The position numbers and the translations under genes are program-made. This document shows positions 37,002-45,885 of a stretch of DNA of 64,000 bases, one piece after another. The DNA is from Thermovibrio guaymasensis (GTDB lineage Bacteria; Aquificota; Aquificia; Desulfurobacteriales; Desulfurobacteriaceae): contig NZ_RBIE01000002.1 in NCBI RefSeq assembly GCF_003633715.1, forward strand, positions 186,001 through 250,000. Reading direction: 5' to 3'. How positions within the stretch are numbered: position 1 is the stretch's first letter; each line of letters begins with the position of its first letter. The notes under the pieces were generated by a model that had not been told where the DNA came from, did not search any database, and saw only the letters and a list, made by a program, of their open reading frames with translations.

Positions 37002-37151
37002 CTACTTCTCAGAGAAAACTGCAAGCATGTAAACGATAAAGGCAAAAATAAAGAGAAAGAGAATTAAATACCAGGAAAGCTTAAAGATTTTCTTCGTAAG
37101 GCACCTCTCTCTCTTCTTCTCCCTGTAGTAGTCCCTGTCGTAAATTCCCAT
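37002..37151 (-). CDS. 49-residue single-pass membrane protein with YDRDYY N-terminus
   Basis: A short reading frame begins MGIYDRDYYREKKRER, continues with a basic segment, and has one hydrophobic helix (about residues 26-45) before ending FSEK. Its ATG lies 2 nt after the cysS stop, with AGAGGT at good spacing, so it is translated from the cysS mRNA. The M-G-x-YDRDYYR start is a motif I recall at the N-terminus of various small or multi-domain bacterial membrane proteins, where its role is not known. The protein is probably real and conserved, though too short to judge by length alone. Confidence 0.7.
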   Translation of the reverse strand: MGIYDRDYYREKKRERCLTKKIFKLSWYLILFLFIFAFIVYMLAVFSEK

Positions 37152-37153
37152 AG

Positions 37154-38569
37154 TTATAACCTCTTATAGACTGTTCCGGTTGGTAGGTCTTCAAGGACTA
37201 TTCCAAGCCCTTTCAACCTGTCCCTGATTAAATCTGCAAGAGCAAACTCCTTCTTCTTCCTGAGCTCCCCCCTGACTTCAATTAAGAGCTTTATTAGCTC
37301 CTCCTCAATTCCCTTAACTTCACCTGTTTCAAGCTTAAAACCTAGAGTTTTTAGAGAACCTTCAACGAAGTTAACAGCGTCTATCAAGGATAGCTTCTCT
37401 TCTTTTGTTAACTTCCCTTCCTTTAAAGCCCTATCCCTTAAAAGGTTACCTTCCTTTACAACTTCAAAGAGAACGCCGAGAGCTTTGGCTGTGTTAAAGT
37501 CGTCATCCATTGAAAACTCAAATTCCCTCTTATAAGCTCCTACATCAACAGGAGAACCCTCTCCTTCAACAACGTCTAGCCCATCAATAGATTCCCTTAG
37601 TCTAATGAAGTTCAACAACCTGTCAAAGGTCCTCTTTGCCTCTTCCAACCTCTCAAATGAGAAGTCAATTGGGCTCCTGTAGTGGGTAGAAAGGAGGAAT
37701 AACCTTAAAACGTCCGGCCTGTACTTCTTCAGGATATCCTTTATGGTAAAGAAATTGCCCAAACTCTTACTCATCTTTTCCTTATTTACCATTACAAAGC
37801 CGTTGTGAACCCAGTAGCGGGCAAAGATTTTCCCCGTGTAAGCCTCACTTTGAGCTATCTCGTTCTCGTGGTGGGGAAAGATCAGGTCAAGTCCTCCTCC
37901 GTGGATGTCCATTGTCTCACCGAGGTACTTCATAGACATTGCAGAACACTCAATGTGCCAGCCCGGCCTTCCGTAACCCCAAGGAGATTCCCAGCCCGGC
38001 TCACCCTCTTTGCTTGCCTTCCAGAGGGCAAAGTCAAGGGGATTCCTCTTCTTCTCCCCGGGCTCTATCCTCGCACCGGCTAACAGCTCATCAACCTTCC
38101 TCTTTGAAAGCTTTCCGTACTCTGGGAACTTCTCAACGCTGAAGTAAACGTCGCCGTCAACATGGTAGGCGTACCCTTTCTCTATCAAACCGTCTATCAG
38201 CTCAATGATTTCCCTTATGTGTTCTGTAACCCTCGGCTTATAGGTAGGCTCTTTCACGTTAAGGGCTTTCATGTCCTCTTCGTAAGAGGCTATATACTTA
38301 TTTGCAACCTCATACCAAGGAATTCCCTCTTCCCTAGACCTCCTTATTATCTTGTCGTCAATGTCTGTATAGTTCCTAACGAAGATAACTTTATAGCCCC
38401 TGTACTCAAACCACCTCCTTATAACGTCAAAGACAACAGCACTCCTTGCATGGCCTATGTGGGCGTGGTCGTAAACCGTAGGACCGCAAACGTACATCTT
38501 TACCGTTCTATCCTCAAGGGGCTTAAACTCTACCTTCTCTCCTCTCAGAGTATCCGTTAGCCTTATCAT
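37154..38569 (-). CDS. cysS: Cysteinyl-tRNA synthetase
   Basis: CysS charges tRNA-Cys. The 471 residues contain the [16 protein letters not shown] segment at residues 28-43 (HIGH motif with the first zinc Cys), [13 protein letters not shown] with a further zinc Cys, [11 protein letters not shown], and the KMSKS loop near residue 268. Length is normal. The upstream AAAAGGGAG is the ribosome site. It is followed by a small membrane protein gene 2 nt after the stop. Confidence 0.96.
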   Translation of the reverse strand: MIRLTDTLRGEKVEFKPLEDRTVKMYVCGPTVYDHAHIGHARSAVVFDVIRRWFEYRGYKVIFVRNYTDIDDKIIRRSREEGIPWYEVANKYIASYEEDMKALNVKEPTYKPRVTEHIREIIELIDGLIEKGYAYHVDGDVYFSVEKFPEYGKLSKRKVDELLAGARIEPGEKKRNPLDFALWKASKEGEPGWESPWGYGRPGWHIECSAMSMKYLGETMDIHGGGLDLIFPHHENEIAQSEAYTGKIFARYWVHNGFVMVNKEKMSKSLGNFFTIKDILKKYRPDVLRLFLLSTHYRSPIDFSFERLEEAKRTFDRLLNFIRLRESIDGLDVVEGEGSPVDVGAYKREFEFSMDDDFNTAKALGVLFEVVKEGNLLRDRALKEGKLTKEEKLSLIDAVNFVEGSLKTLGFKLETGEVKGIEEELIKLLIEVRGELRKKKEFALADLIRDRLKGLGIVLEDLPTGTVYKRL

Positions 38570-38635
38570 CTCTGCTCCCTTTTCGTTTTGGTCTTTAAAT
38601 ATATTTCACTTTGAAAAAGTAAAAGGGAGGTAACC

Positions 38636-39430
38636 TTGAAGGAGAAGTATACATTTAACGACCTAGTTAAGGTCATGGAGAAACTCCGCTCAGAGGAAGG
38701 ATGTCCGTGGGATAGGGAGCAGACCCACAAGAGCTTAATTAAATACCTACTGGAAGAGGCCTACGAAGTCGTTGACGCAATATTAAAGAATAAGGACGAA
38801 GAGCTTAAAGAGGAGCTGGGAGACCTCCTACTTCAGGTTGTCTTCCACTCACAGATCGCCAAGGAAAGGGGAGCTTTCACTGTTGATGACGTTATTGACC
38901 GAATAACGAGAAAGCTAATTTTCCGCCATCCCCACGTATTTAAGGGAAAGGAGGGAATAGAGACTCCGGAGGACGTAAGTAGGGAGTGGGAAAAGTTAAA
39001 GGAGAAGGAGGGAAAGAAGAGGGAGAGTATCTTAGATGGAATTCCAGAGAGTATGCCGGCACTGGAGAGGGCATACAAAATTCAGAAGAGAGCTGAGAAG
39101 GTAGGATTTGACTGGAAGGACTTTAAAGGAATTAAAGAGAAAATAGTTGAAGAGCTAGACGAAATTGAGCAGGAGATAGAGAGGGGAAACAGGGAAAAAC
39201 TTGAAGAGGAAGTTGGAGACCTCCTCTTTATGGCGGTAAACCTTGCTAGGTTCCTAAAGGTTCACCCGGAAGTGGCCCTCAGAAAGGCAAACCAGAAGTT
39301 TGAGAGGAGGTTTAGGTATATGGAAAAGAGGGCCAAGGAGATGGGGAAGGAACTCAAGGAGATGGATACTGACCAGATGGAGGAACTCTGGAAGGAGGCC
39401 AAGGAGAAGGAGGAAGTTGGTAATATTTAA
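38636..39430 (+). CDS. mazG: Nucleoside triphosphate pyrophosphohydrolase MazG
   Basis: MazG hydrolyses nucleoside triphosphates to monophosphates and clears abnormal nucleotides. The 264 residues hold two tandem MazG domains. The first has CPWDREQTHKSL and the E-E-x-x-E type LLEEAYEVVDAI; the second has EELDEIEQEIE and LEEEVGDLLFMAVN. The start is TTG at 38636, behind GGGAGGT, and matches the domain start. It leads the plus-strand run that ends with ruvB. Confidence 0.93.
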   Translation: MKEKYTFNDLVKVMEKLRSEEGCPWDREQTHKSLIKYLLEEAYEVVDAILKNKDEELKEELGDLLLQVVFHSQIAKERGAFTVDDVIDRITRKLIFRHPHVFKGKEGIETPEDVSREWEKLKEKEGKKRESILDGIPESMPALERAYKIQKRAEKVGFDWKDFKGIKEKIVEELDEIEQEIERGNREKLEEEVGDLLFMAVNLARFLKVHPEVALRKANQKFERRFRYMEKRAKEMGKELKEMDTDQMEELWKEAKEKEEVGNI

Positions 39431-39457
39431 AGACCAAACGGCCAACTTGGAGGGAAA

Positions 39458-39940
39458 ATGCCACTATTTAGGAAAGTTCTATACCCTACAGACTTTTCAG
39501 AGCTTGCAGAGATAGCAAAGGATTACGTAAAGAAGTTGAAAGAGGCCAACGCTAAAGAGGTTGTAGTCCTCCACGTGATTCATCCCCTTGAGTTCTCAAT
39601 CCCCCAGTTTGACGATCCATTTGCCCTTGACGTTGCAACTCTATATGCGCACCTGCCGGAAATTGAAAAGGCCATTTTAAAGGGCCACGAGGAGAGGTTA
39701 GAAGAGATAAAAAGAGAACTGGAAGCTTTAGGGTACAGAGTTAAAACTATCCTTACTGTTGGAGAACCTAAGAGGGAGATCGTAAGAGTAGCAGAAGAGG
39801 AGAAGGTGAATGTTATAGTGATAGGCTACCACGGAAAGAGCCTTATAGAGAGAATACTTGAGATTGGAAGTACCGCAAAGGCGGTAATTAAGGAAGCCAG
39901 CTGTCCAGTTCTCGTAGTAAAGAAAAAGGAGGAAGGTTAA
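39458..39940 (+). CDS. Universal stress protein (UspA family, ATP-binding type)
   Basis: The 160 residues form a single Usp domain. It starts LYPTDFSE, and the C-terminal motif IGYHGKSLIERILEIGSTA matches G-x2-G-x9-G-S/T, which binds ATP in this family. Its role may be stress survival or redox adaptation. Its stop overlaps the mtnA start codon (TAATG), and it follows mazG by 27 nt. Confidence 0.88.
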   Translation: MPLFRKVLYPTDFSELAEIAKDYVKKLKEANAKEVVVLHVIHPLEFSIPQFDDPFALDVATLYAHLPEIEKAILKGHEERLEEIKRELEALGYRVKTILTVGEPKREIVRVAEEEKVNVIVIGYHGKSLIERILEIGSTAKAVIKEASCPVLVVKKKEEG

Positions 39941-41001
39941 TGGGAAGGATTAAGGATATAAGGCCTCTCAAGTGGACTGGAGAGAGTTTACTTCTCCTTG
40001 ACCAGAGGAAACTTCCCCTTAAAGAGGAGTGGATAGAGTGCAGAGATTATGAGTGTGTAGCAAGGGCAATTGAAAATATGGTCGTTAGGGGAGCTCCCGC
40101 AATCGGCGTTGTTGCAGCCTACGGAGTAGTGCTCGGAGCAAAGGAGGTTGCCGAGAAAGCAAAGAGCTACGTTGACTTTAAGGCAAAAGTTGAGCTCATT
40201 ATAAACAGGTTGGCAGCAACGAGACCTACCGCAGTTAACCTCTTCTGGGCCCTTAAGAGAATGAGGAGGATAGTAGAAGCTGGAAAGAGCATAGAAGACA
40301 TAGTTGCAGCCCTTGAAACTGAAGCAGTAAACATTGAAAGGCAGGACGTTGAAACAAACAGGAAGATAGGCTTCTTCGGAGCGGAGCTCCTATCCTCAAG
40401 GGAGGTAATACTTACCCACTGTAACACAGGAGCCCTTGCAACTGCAGGTTACGGAACGGCCCTTGGAGTAATCAGGGCTGCAGTAGAGATGGGAAAGGAG
40501 GTTACAGTATTCGTTGATGAAACAAGGCCTTACCTTCAGGGTGCAAGGCTAACTGCGTGGGAGCTCCAAGAGGAAGGAATCCCCTACTACCTGATAACCG
40601 ACAACATGGCCGGATACTTTATGTCCCTTGGAGAAATAACGTGCGTAATAGTTGGAGCAGATAGGATAGCAAGGAACGGAGACACTGCAAACAAGATAGG
40701 GACCTACTCCCTATCTGTCCTTGCAAAGGAACATGGAATACCATTTTACATAGCCGCTCCAACATCAACCTTTGACCTATCAATCAGGAGCGGTTCGGAA
40801 ATCCCGATTGAGGAAAGGAGTGAAGAGGAGGTTCTCTACTGCCACTGTAAGGACTGTAGAATTGCCCCCTACGGAGCTAAGGTAAAGAACCCGGCCTTTG
40901 ACGTTACTCCCCACGAGAACATCACAGGGATAATAACAGAAAAGGGTGTAATAAACGCTCCCAACGAGGAGAAAATAGTTGAGTTCTTCAAAGAGGCGTA
41001 A
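39940..41001 (+). CDS. mtnA: S-methyl-5-thioribose-1-phosphate isomerase
   Basis: MtnA converts methylthioribose-1-phosphate to the ribulose form in methionine salvage. The 353 residues show MVVRGAPAIGVVAAYG, the catalytic Cys in LTHCNTGALAT, DETRPYLQGARLTAWEL, and the catalytic Asp in VGADRIARNGD. Members of this fold also include eIF2B-like and ribose-1,5-bisphosphate isomerases, but the RPYLQG and CNTGALAT patterns are those of MtnA. Its 3' end overlaps the GspK-like gene by 23 nt. Confidence 0.93.
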   Translation: MGRIKDIRPLKWTGESLLLLDQRKLPLKEEWIECRDYECVARAIENMVVRGAPAIGVVAAYGVVLGAKEVAEKAKSYVDFKAKVELIINRLAATRPTAVNLFWALKRMRRIVEAGKSIEDIVAALETEAVNIERQDVETNRKIGFFGAELLSSREVILTHCNTGALATAGYGTALGVIRAAVEMGKEVTVFVDETRPYLQGARLTAWELQEEGIPYYLITDNMAGYFMSLGEITCVIVGADRIARNGDTANKIGTYSLSVLAKEHGIPFYIAAPTSTFDLSIRSGSEIPIEERSEEEVLYCHCKDCRIAPYGAKVKNPAFDVTPHENITGIITEKGVINAPNEEKIVEFFKEA

Positions 41002-41851
41002 GGGCTTTGTCCTCTTCGTAGTCCTCTTTATAGTTTCCGCCCTGGCCTCCTTCCTCTTCTCAATATACTACCTCTCCCAGCTGACCTACAGGAAGACTGA
41101 AGAGCTTAAAGACTACACAGTTGCCTACCACGCTGCGGTTTCGGCTTTAAAGATCGCCCTTAAGTTCTTAAAAGAGGACAGGAACAATTTTGACGGAGAA
41201 GGAGACGAGTGGTCAAAGCCGATAGCCTACAACTACAGGGGAATATCAATCTTAATAAACATTAACGATGAATGCGGAAAAGTTAACGTAAATAAACTTG
41301 ACGATAGACGCCTCTTTGAAGTTCTAAAAAGGCTTTTTGACAGGATAAACGTAGAACAGCCCGTTGCAGACTCAATTAAGGACTGGATTGACAGGGATAA
41401 CTTCCCCGAACCTGAAGGGGCTGAGGAAAACTACTACATGGGGTTAGGTTATAGACCTACAAACGGACAGTTAAAGAGCTTGGGAGAACTCCTCTACGTT
41501 AAAGGAATGGACGAGAAAACCTTTAAAAAGTTAGAGAGATACCTTACCATCTACGGAAGTGGAAAGGTAAACGTCAATTCAGCCCCTAAAGAGGTTCTAC
41601 TTTCGCTGTCTCCCAACATGAGCCAAGAGGCAGCCGATAGTATAATTGGGGCCAGGCCGATAGAGGACATAACGGTTATTAGGGAGCTCCCGGGAATTAC
41701 CAAAGAGCTCTACTTTGAGATTCGCCCGTTGATAACGAACAGGTGTAACTACTTTAGAATAGACGTGACAGCATCTTACGGAGATACAACTGCACAGATT
41801 AGGGCTTTCTCAGAAAGGGGAAAGCTCCTTGAGTGGAAGGTAATTCAATGA
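40979..41851 (+). CDS. gspK: Type II secretion minor pseudopilin GspK
   Basis: GspK caps the type II secretion pseudopilus. The N-terminus RRKGFVLFVVLFIV is a type IV prepilin-like signal, with cleavage expected after Gly9 and no Glu at position 5 of the mature form, as is typical of GspK. The 290 residues then contain a large alpha domain and two helix-hairpin-helix-like segments (KVNVNKL, KVNVNSAP) that occur in this family. The start is TTG at 40979 behind GAGGAGA, inside the end of mtnA. It forms a block with the GspL-, GspM- and GspN-like genes. Confidence 0.85.
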   Translation: MSSSKRRKGFVLFVVLFIVSALASFLFSIYYLSQLTYRKTEELKDYTVAYHAAVSALKIALKFLKEDRNNFDGEGDEWSKPIAYNYRGISILININDECGKVNVNKLDDRRLFEVLKRLFDRINVEQPVADSIKDWIDRDNFPEPEGAEENYYMGLGYRPTNGQLKSLGELLYVKGMDEKTFKKLERYLTIYGSGKVNVNSAPKEVLLSLSPNMSQEAADSIIGARPIEDITVIRELPGITKELYFEIRPLITNRCNYFRIDVTASYGDTTAQIRAFSERGKLLEWKVIQ

Positions 41852-43062
41852 TCGGAGTTGACTACGGCAGTAAAGAGGTTAAGTGGTTTGACGGTAAAAG
41901 GTTCGGAAAGGGCCTACCAGAAAAGAGAGGACTTACCGTAGGCCTTTCATCAGTAAACACCTTGATTAAGGAGACCTCTTTCCCCCTGTGTAGAGGGAGA
42001 CAGCTTGAAAAGCTTGTTATTAACGAGGTTACAGCGGACATTCCCGTTGACCCTTCCCTCCTTTCGGTAGCCTACTGTCCAGTTGAGAAGTTAGAAAAGG
42101 GGTGCAGGTTCTTAATTTTCGTTGAAAAGAAGGAAGTGATAGATTCGCTACCTGAATGGTTGAGGGAAACTTCTTTAATAACTCTTGACTTAATCGGAAC
42201 AGCCGCAGCAGTTAACCTCCACTATAAAGGGGAAAGAGTTGACGTCTTAGACGCCGGAGAGGGGAAACTATCACTTTTAAAGTTTGAAGCGGGAGTAATA
42301 AAGAAGGCTGAAATTTTCAGGGGAGGTTTCAGGAAAGAAGGACCTTGGAGGGAGATTCTCCCAAAACTTGAAGGTTCAGAGAAAGTAATCCTCATAGGTG
42401 GAGGAGCTCTTTCTAAGGAGGTCAGGAAGATTCTAAAACCCTTCAATGTAGAAATACCGGAGTTTGAACCCTTCGGAAGTGAGACTCCCCTCTACTTTAA
42501 CGCTTACGGCCTTTACAACTTCAAGGAATCTCCGTGTAGGGCGATTTTCAGCCAGCCTTCCCTCTTCTCATCTGAGCTCTTTGAAAAGAACAGGAGTCTC
42601 TTAATAAGGACTTCGGTTCTAACTATAGCTTCACTCATTCTCATTACCACTGCTCAAGTTCTACAGCTTCAGTATGCCAAAAAAGAATACCAACAGGTTA
42701 AGAAGGAGATAAACGAGGAGCTCTCTAAGGTAATGGGGGAGAAAATCCTCCTACCTGAGGTCCAGATACCCCAGAAGTTAAAAGAGTTAAAGGAACTAAA
42801 GGAGATCCTAAAGTTAGACCAGCCTTCGGCACTCCTATACCTCAAGGGTATCTCTGATAGCGTCGTAGAGGGAATAAGGGTAATTGAAGTAAGCGGAAGT
42901 GCATCCTCAGGTCAGTTTACGGTCGTTGGGAGGAGCTCTCAGGAAGAGAGTTTAAGGAAGTTCTCAGAAAACCTGAAAAACAGGTTTGAAAAAGTCTCAA
43001 TCTCACTAGCAAAGAACAGAAAGTTCAAAATAACTATCTGGGGACTTAAGGTTGGAGGCTAA
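41848..43062 (+). CDS. gspL: GspL-like type II secretion inner membrane protein
   Basis: The 404-residue protein has an N-terminal actin-like cytoplasmic domain (starts MIGVDYGSKEVKW; an ILIGGGALSKEV strand-turn near residue 180) and one membrane helix at about residues 250-270. A periplasmic coiled coil and ferredoxin-like domain follow. This matches GspL, which links the GspE ATPase to the membrane platform; a PilM-PilN fusion would look alike. The ATG at 41848 overlaps the GspK stop (ATGA) and follows GGAAGG; an in-frame GTG five codons upstream is less likely. Confidence 0.78.
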   Translation: MIGVDYGSKEVKWFDGKRFGKGLPEKRGLTVGLSSVNTLIKETSFPLCRGRQLEKLVINEVTADIPVDPSLLSVAYCPVEKLEKGCRFLIFVEKKEVIDSLPEWLRETSLITLDLIGTAAAVNLHYKGERVDVLDAGEGKLSLLKFEAGVIKKAEIFRGGFRKEGPWREILPKLEGSEKVILIGGGALSKEVRKILKPFNVEIPEFEPFGSETPLYFNAYGLYNFKESPCRAIFSQPSLFSSELFEKNRSLLIRTSVLTIASLILITTAQVLQLQYAKKEYQQVKKEINEELSKVMGEKILLPEVQIPQKLKELKELKEILKLDQPSALLYLKGISDSVVEGIRVIEVSGSASSGQFTVVGRSSQEESLRKFSENLKNRFEKVSISLAKNRKFKITIWGLKVGG

Positions 43063-43606
43063 CAGGATAAGGGAAGTTATAGTTCACTACCTCTCTTCAA
43101 TAAGCGACAGGGAGAGGAAGATTATACTTTTTGGAATTCCGATTCTCCTAATTTCCCTCTACTTAATCGTTATAATCCTTCCAATCCTAGAAACTAAAGA
43201 GAGGTACAGAGAGAAGGAGGAGCTCTTAATCAAGAAAGTAGAGAAGTTAAAACCCCAAGTGGAAGAGTTAATCCTCCTCCAGGAGGAGATAAAGCCGGTT
43301 CTAAGAAAAGTTAAAAGGGGAAGCGAACTTGATGTAGTATCTTACGTTAAAACGGTTGCAAGGATGGTTGGACTTGAACTAAAGAGAATAAAGCTTCTCC
43401 CTGGAACAACCGAAAACGGAATAGAGGTAGACACAGTTTCCGTCTCCTTTAAGGAACAGCCCCTAAATAAAGTCTCCAGGTTACTCTTTAAGCTTGAAAC
43501 CTCCAGCTACTACTTTAAGACGAACACGGTCAAGCTCTCAGACTACGACGAGAACGGTTTAGTATCCGGAAAAGCCACCCTTTACTTCTTCAGGGGAGAG
43601 AAATGA
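43052..43606 (+). CDS. gspM: GspM-like type II secretion inner membrane protein
   Basis: The 184-residue protein has a short cytoplasmic N-terminus, one membrane helix (about 25-46) and a periplasmic coiled coil, then a ferredoxin-like C-terminal half. The topology and position after GspL identify it as GspM (or PilO-like). The start is a TTG at 43052 inside the end of the GspL-like gene; no better start is available before the membrane helix. The next gene overlaps it by 4 nt. Confidence 0.72.
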   Translation: MEANRIREVIVHYLSSISDRERKIILFGIPILLISLYLIVIILPILETKERYREKEELLIKKVEKLKPQVEELILLQEEIKPVLRKVKRGSELDVVSYVKTVARMVGLELKRIKLLPGTTENGIEVDTVSVSFKEQPLNKVSRLLFKLETSSYYFKTNTVKLSDYDENGLVSGKATLYFFRGEK

Positions 43607-44331
43607 GAAAACTAACGTACCTTCTGCTCTTTTTAGTCTCCTTCCTCCTTTTCCTCTACATTAACTTCCCCTTTGAAAGGTTTGCCGAAAGTCTAATATG
43701 TCAGAAAGGGATAACAGCCCAAGAGGTTGAAGTAAATAGGTTTCCTCCTGAAGTGATCTTAAAGGGGGTGAAAAAGAGAGAGCTCCCTTTTAAAATTGAA
43801 ACCTTAAAGTTAACTCCCTCCCTAAACCTAAAGGACTTTAAATATTACTGTAAGGTCTGTAGAGGTGAAGTTGAGGGCAATTTCACCTACCCGCCTGGAG
43901 AAGTAACCTTTAATGCAAGAGGAATCAAACTAAACAGGTGCAATAAGGGTAAACTTGAAGGGGAGCTTTACGGAAAAGGGTCCTTAAAGTTTAAATCGGG
44001 GAACCTTACCTCAGGAAGAGGAGAGTTAAGGGGAAGTAAACTGAAGTTAAGGGAAGTTAAATTTGGCCTCTTCCAGGCTAAGCTCCTCGACCTTGGAGAG
44101 TTTAAGGGAAGTTATAGAACCATCGGGAAGAACTTAGTTGAAGTTAAAGGGAAGGGGGAAGGGAAGGACGCCTACTACACAGTTTCGGGAAGTATTAACA
44201 TTAATCCTAAAAGACCTTCAAACTCCTACGTTAACCTGAAAGTATCTGTTAGAGTCAAGAAAGAACCTCTAAAGGGGAAGAGGTTTACCTTTAACTTAAG
44301 GGGCTCTCTAAACAACCTGAGGCTCTGGTAA
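43603..44331 (+). CDS. gspN: GspN-like type II secretion protein
   Basis: The 242 residues begin with a membrane anchor (about 4-22). The rest is a beta-rich repeat-like region with many G-x-L/V strands (EVILKGV, LEGELYGKGSL, GRGELRGSKL), as in GspN proteins of delta-proteobacteria and related phyla. GspN is a poorly understood accessory of type II secretion, related in fold to AsmA-like proteins. Its stop overlaps the ruvA start (TAATG), placing a secretion gene and a recombination gene in one unit. Confidence 0.65.
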   Translation: MRKLTYLLLFLVSFLLFLYINFPFERFAESLICQKGITAQEVEVNRFPPEVILKGVKKRELPFKIETLKLTPSLNLKDFKYYCKVCRGEVEGNFTYPPGEVTFNARGIKLNRCNKGKLEGELYGKGSLKFKSGNLTSGRGELRGSKLKLREVKFGLFQAKLLDLGEFKGSYRTIGKNLVEVKGKGEGKDAYYTVSGSININPKRPSNSYVNLKVSVRVKKEPLKGKRFTFNLRGSLNNLRLW

Positions 44332-44879
44332 TGGTTGAATTCATCACAGGTGAGGTTGTAGAAAGGGGAGAAAACTTCGTAGTTCTAAAGTGTGGAAACT
44401 TTGGCATTAAGGTCCTTACCCCCTCTTCAAAGGAGCTCTCAGGCCAAATAACCCTATTTACCCAGCTAATTTTACCCGCTGAAGGTAGCCCAACCCTTTA
44501 CGGTTTCAGAACAAAGGAAGAGAGGGAAATATTTAGACTGCTTCAAAAGATCCCTAAAGTAGGAACAAAGGTTGCCCTCTCCATCCTTTCAAACTTTAAC
44601 CCTGAAGAACTTAAAAACATCGTTCTATCTGGAGACTACGAAAAGCTAACAAAAGTTCCGGGACTCGGGAGGAAACTCTCTCAAAGAATTGTCCTTGAAT
44701 TAAAAGGAAAAATCAAAGAAGAAGGGGAAATTCCAGAGGAGCTCTACCAGGTTTTAAAGGCCTTAGGCTATAAAAGGAGTGAAGTTAAGTCGGCCCTGAA
44801 AGGAATAAATTTAGAAGGGCTCTCCTTAGAGGAAGCCGTCAAGGAGGCCGTCAAACGCCTTTCAGGGAGTAAGGCTTGA
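44331..44879 (+). CDS. ruvA: Holliday junction branch migration protein RuvA
   Basis: RuvA binds the Holliday junction and loads RuvB. The 182 residues have the OB-fold start (FITGEVVERGENFVVLKC), two helix-hairpin-helix motifs (LQKIPKVGTKVALSIL and LTKVPGLGRKLSQRIV), and the flexible C-terminal domain III (ALGYKRSEV onward) that contacts RuvB. It overlaps ruvB by 4 nt. Confidence 0.95.
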   Translation: MVEFITGEVVERGENFVVLKCGNFGIKVLTPSSKELSGQITLFTQLILPAEGSPTLYGFRTKEEREIFRLLQKIPKVGTKVALSILSNFNPEELKNIVLSGDYEKLTKVPGLGRKLSQRIVLELKGKIKEEGEIPEELYQVLKALGYKRSEVKSALKGINLEGLSLEEAVKEAVKRLSGSKA

Positions 44880-45799
44880 TAGAAAGACCAAAGAGATTCT
44901 CAGAGTTTATCGGTCAGGAGAGAGTAAAGAGGGTTTTGAAAGTAGCAGTAGAGTCTGCAAGGAGGAGGGAAGAACCCCTGGACCACGTTCTCTTTTACGG
45001 ACCGCCGGGAACCGGAAAGACTACACTTTCAACGATAATAGCAAAGGAGCTTGATAGAGAAATTAAAATGGTTTCAGCCCCAACCATAGAGAGGAAGGGA
45101 GACCTCCTTGGAATACTCACGAGCTTAAAGGAGGGGGACGTCCTCTTTATTGATGAGATACACAGACTCAACAGGGCAGTTGAAGAAACCCTCTACAGTG
45201 CAATGGAGGACTTTAGAGTTGACGTCGTAATGGGGGGTAAGAGGACAGTTTCAATAGAGATTCCTCCCTTCACCTTAATAGGTGCAACTACAAGGTTAAA
45301 CCTTTTAACTCCTCCTCTAAGGAGCAGGTTCGGGATAGTTTGCAGGCTGGAGCTCTACACACCTGATGAGATGAAGGAGGTAGCCAGGAGGGGTGGAGAG
45401 AAGCTGAAACTAAACCTTGACGAGGAGGCCCTTGAACTTCTCGGCAGGTGTTCAAGGGGAACCCCTAGGATCCTCAACCAGATCCTAAAGAGAGTCAGGG
45501 ACTACGCAACAGTCCACAACTGGGAAAAGGTAGGGAAGAAGGAGGTTGAGAAGGTATTAGGTGAACTAGGCATTGACTCTTACGGGCTTGATAGGCTTGA
45601 CAGGAAGATACTTGAAACTATCGCAAAGGTCTTTAAAGGAGGGCCTGTAGGACTAACAACCCTCGCAACTGTTTTAAAGGAGGACCCGGAAACGATAGAG
45701 AACGTCCACGAACCCTACTTAATAGAGATGGGATTTATCGTAAAGACCCCAAGGGGAAGGATGCTAACTGAGAAAGCTTGGGCTATCATTAAAAGATAA
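44876..45799 (+). CDS. ruvB: Holliday junction branch migration ATPase RuvB
   Basis: RuvB drives branch migration. The 307 residues are a little short because the N-terminal tail is trimmed: the protein starts at once with RPKRFSEFIGQERV. Walker A is GPPGTGKTT near residue 43, Walker B FIDEIHRL, the sensor GATTRLNLLTPPLRSRFG, and the C-terminal winged helix ends with TPRGRMLTEKAW. The start is TTG at 44876 overlapping the ruvA stop (TTGA). It is the last gene before the accessory island. Confidence 0.95.
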   Translation: MIERPKRFSEFIGQERVKRVLKVAVESARRREEPLDHVLFYGPPGTGKTTLSTIIAKELDREIKMVSAPTIERKGDLLGILTSLKEGDVLFIDEIHRLNRAVEETLYSAMEDFRVDVVMGGKRTVSIEIPPFTLIGATTRLNLLTPPLRSRFGIVCRLELYTPDEMKEVARRGGEKLKLNLDEEALELLGRCSRGTPRILNQILKRVRDYATVHNWEKVGKKEVEKVLGELGIDSYGLDRLDRKILETIAKVFKGGPVGLTTLATVLKEDPETIENVHEPYLIEMGFIVKTPRGRMLTEKAWAIIKR

Positions 45800-45828
45800 G
45801 ATTATTAATATTTGAGATATAAGTCCTA

Positions 45829-45857
45829 TTGATAGATATCAAGTTACCATCTATAAT
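45829..45857 (+). promoter_or_regulatory. Promoter of the island's plus-strand genes
   Basis: TTGATA (45829-45834), a 17-bp spacer and an exact TATAAT (45852-45857) stand 28 nt before the start of the outer membrane protein gene. This is a near-consensus housekeeping promoter and marks the left edge of the island. Confidence 0.75.
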
Positions 45858-45885
45858 TAATTTTACAATTAAGGGGTAACTAAGT

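Noticed and set aside
45842-45881. Inverted repeat AGTTACC...GGTAACT around the island's left promoter
   Set aside because: Only 7 bp with a long spacer, so chance is likely. One arm would be outside the transcript.
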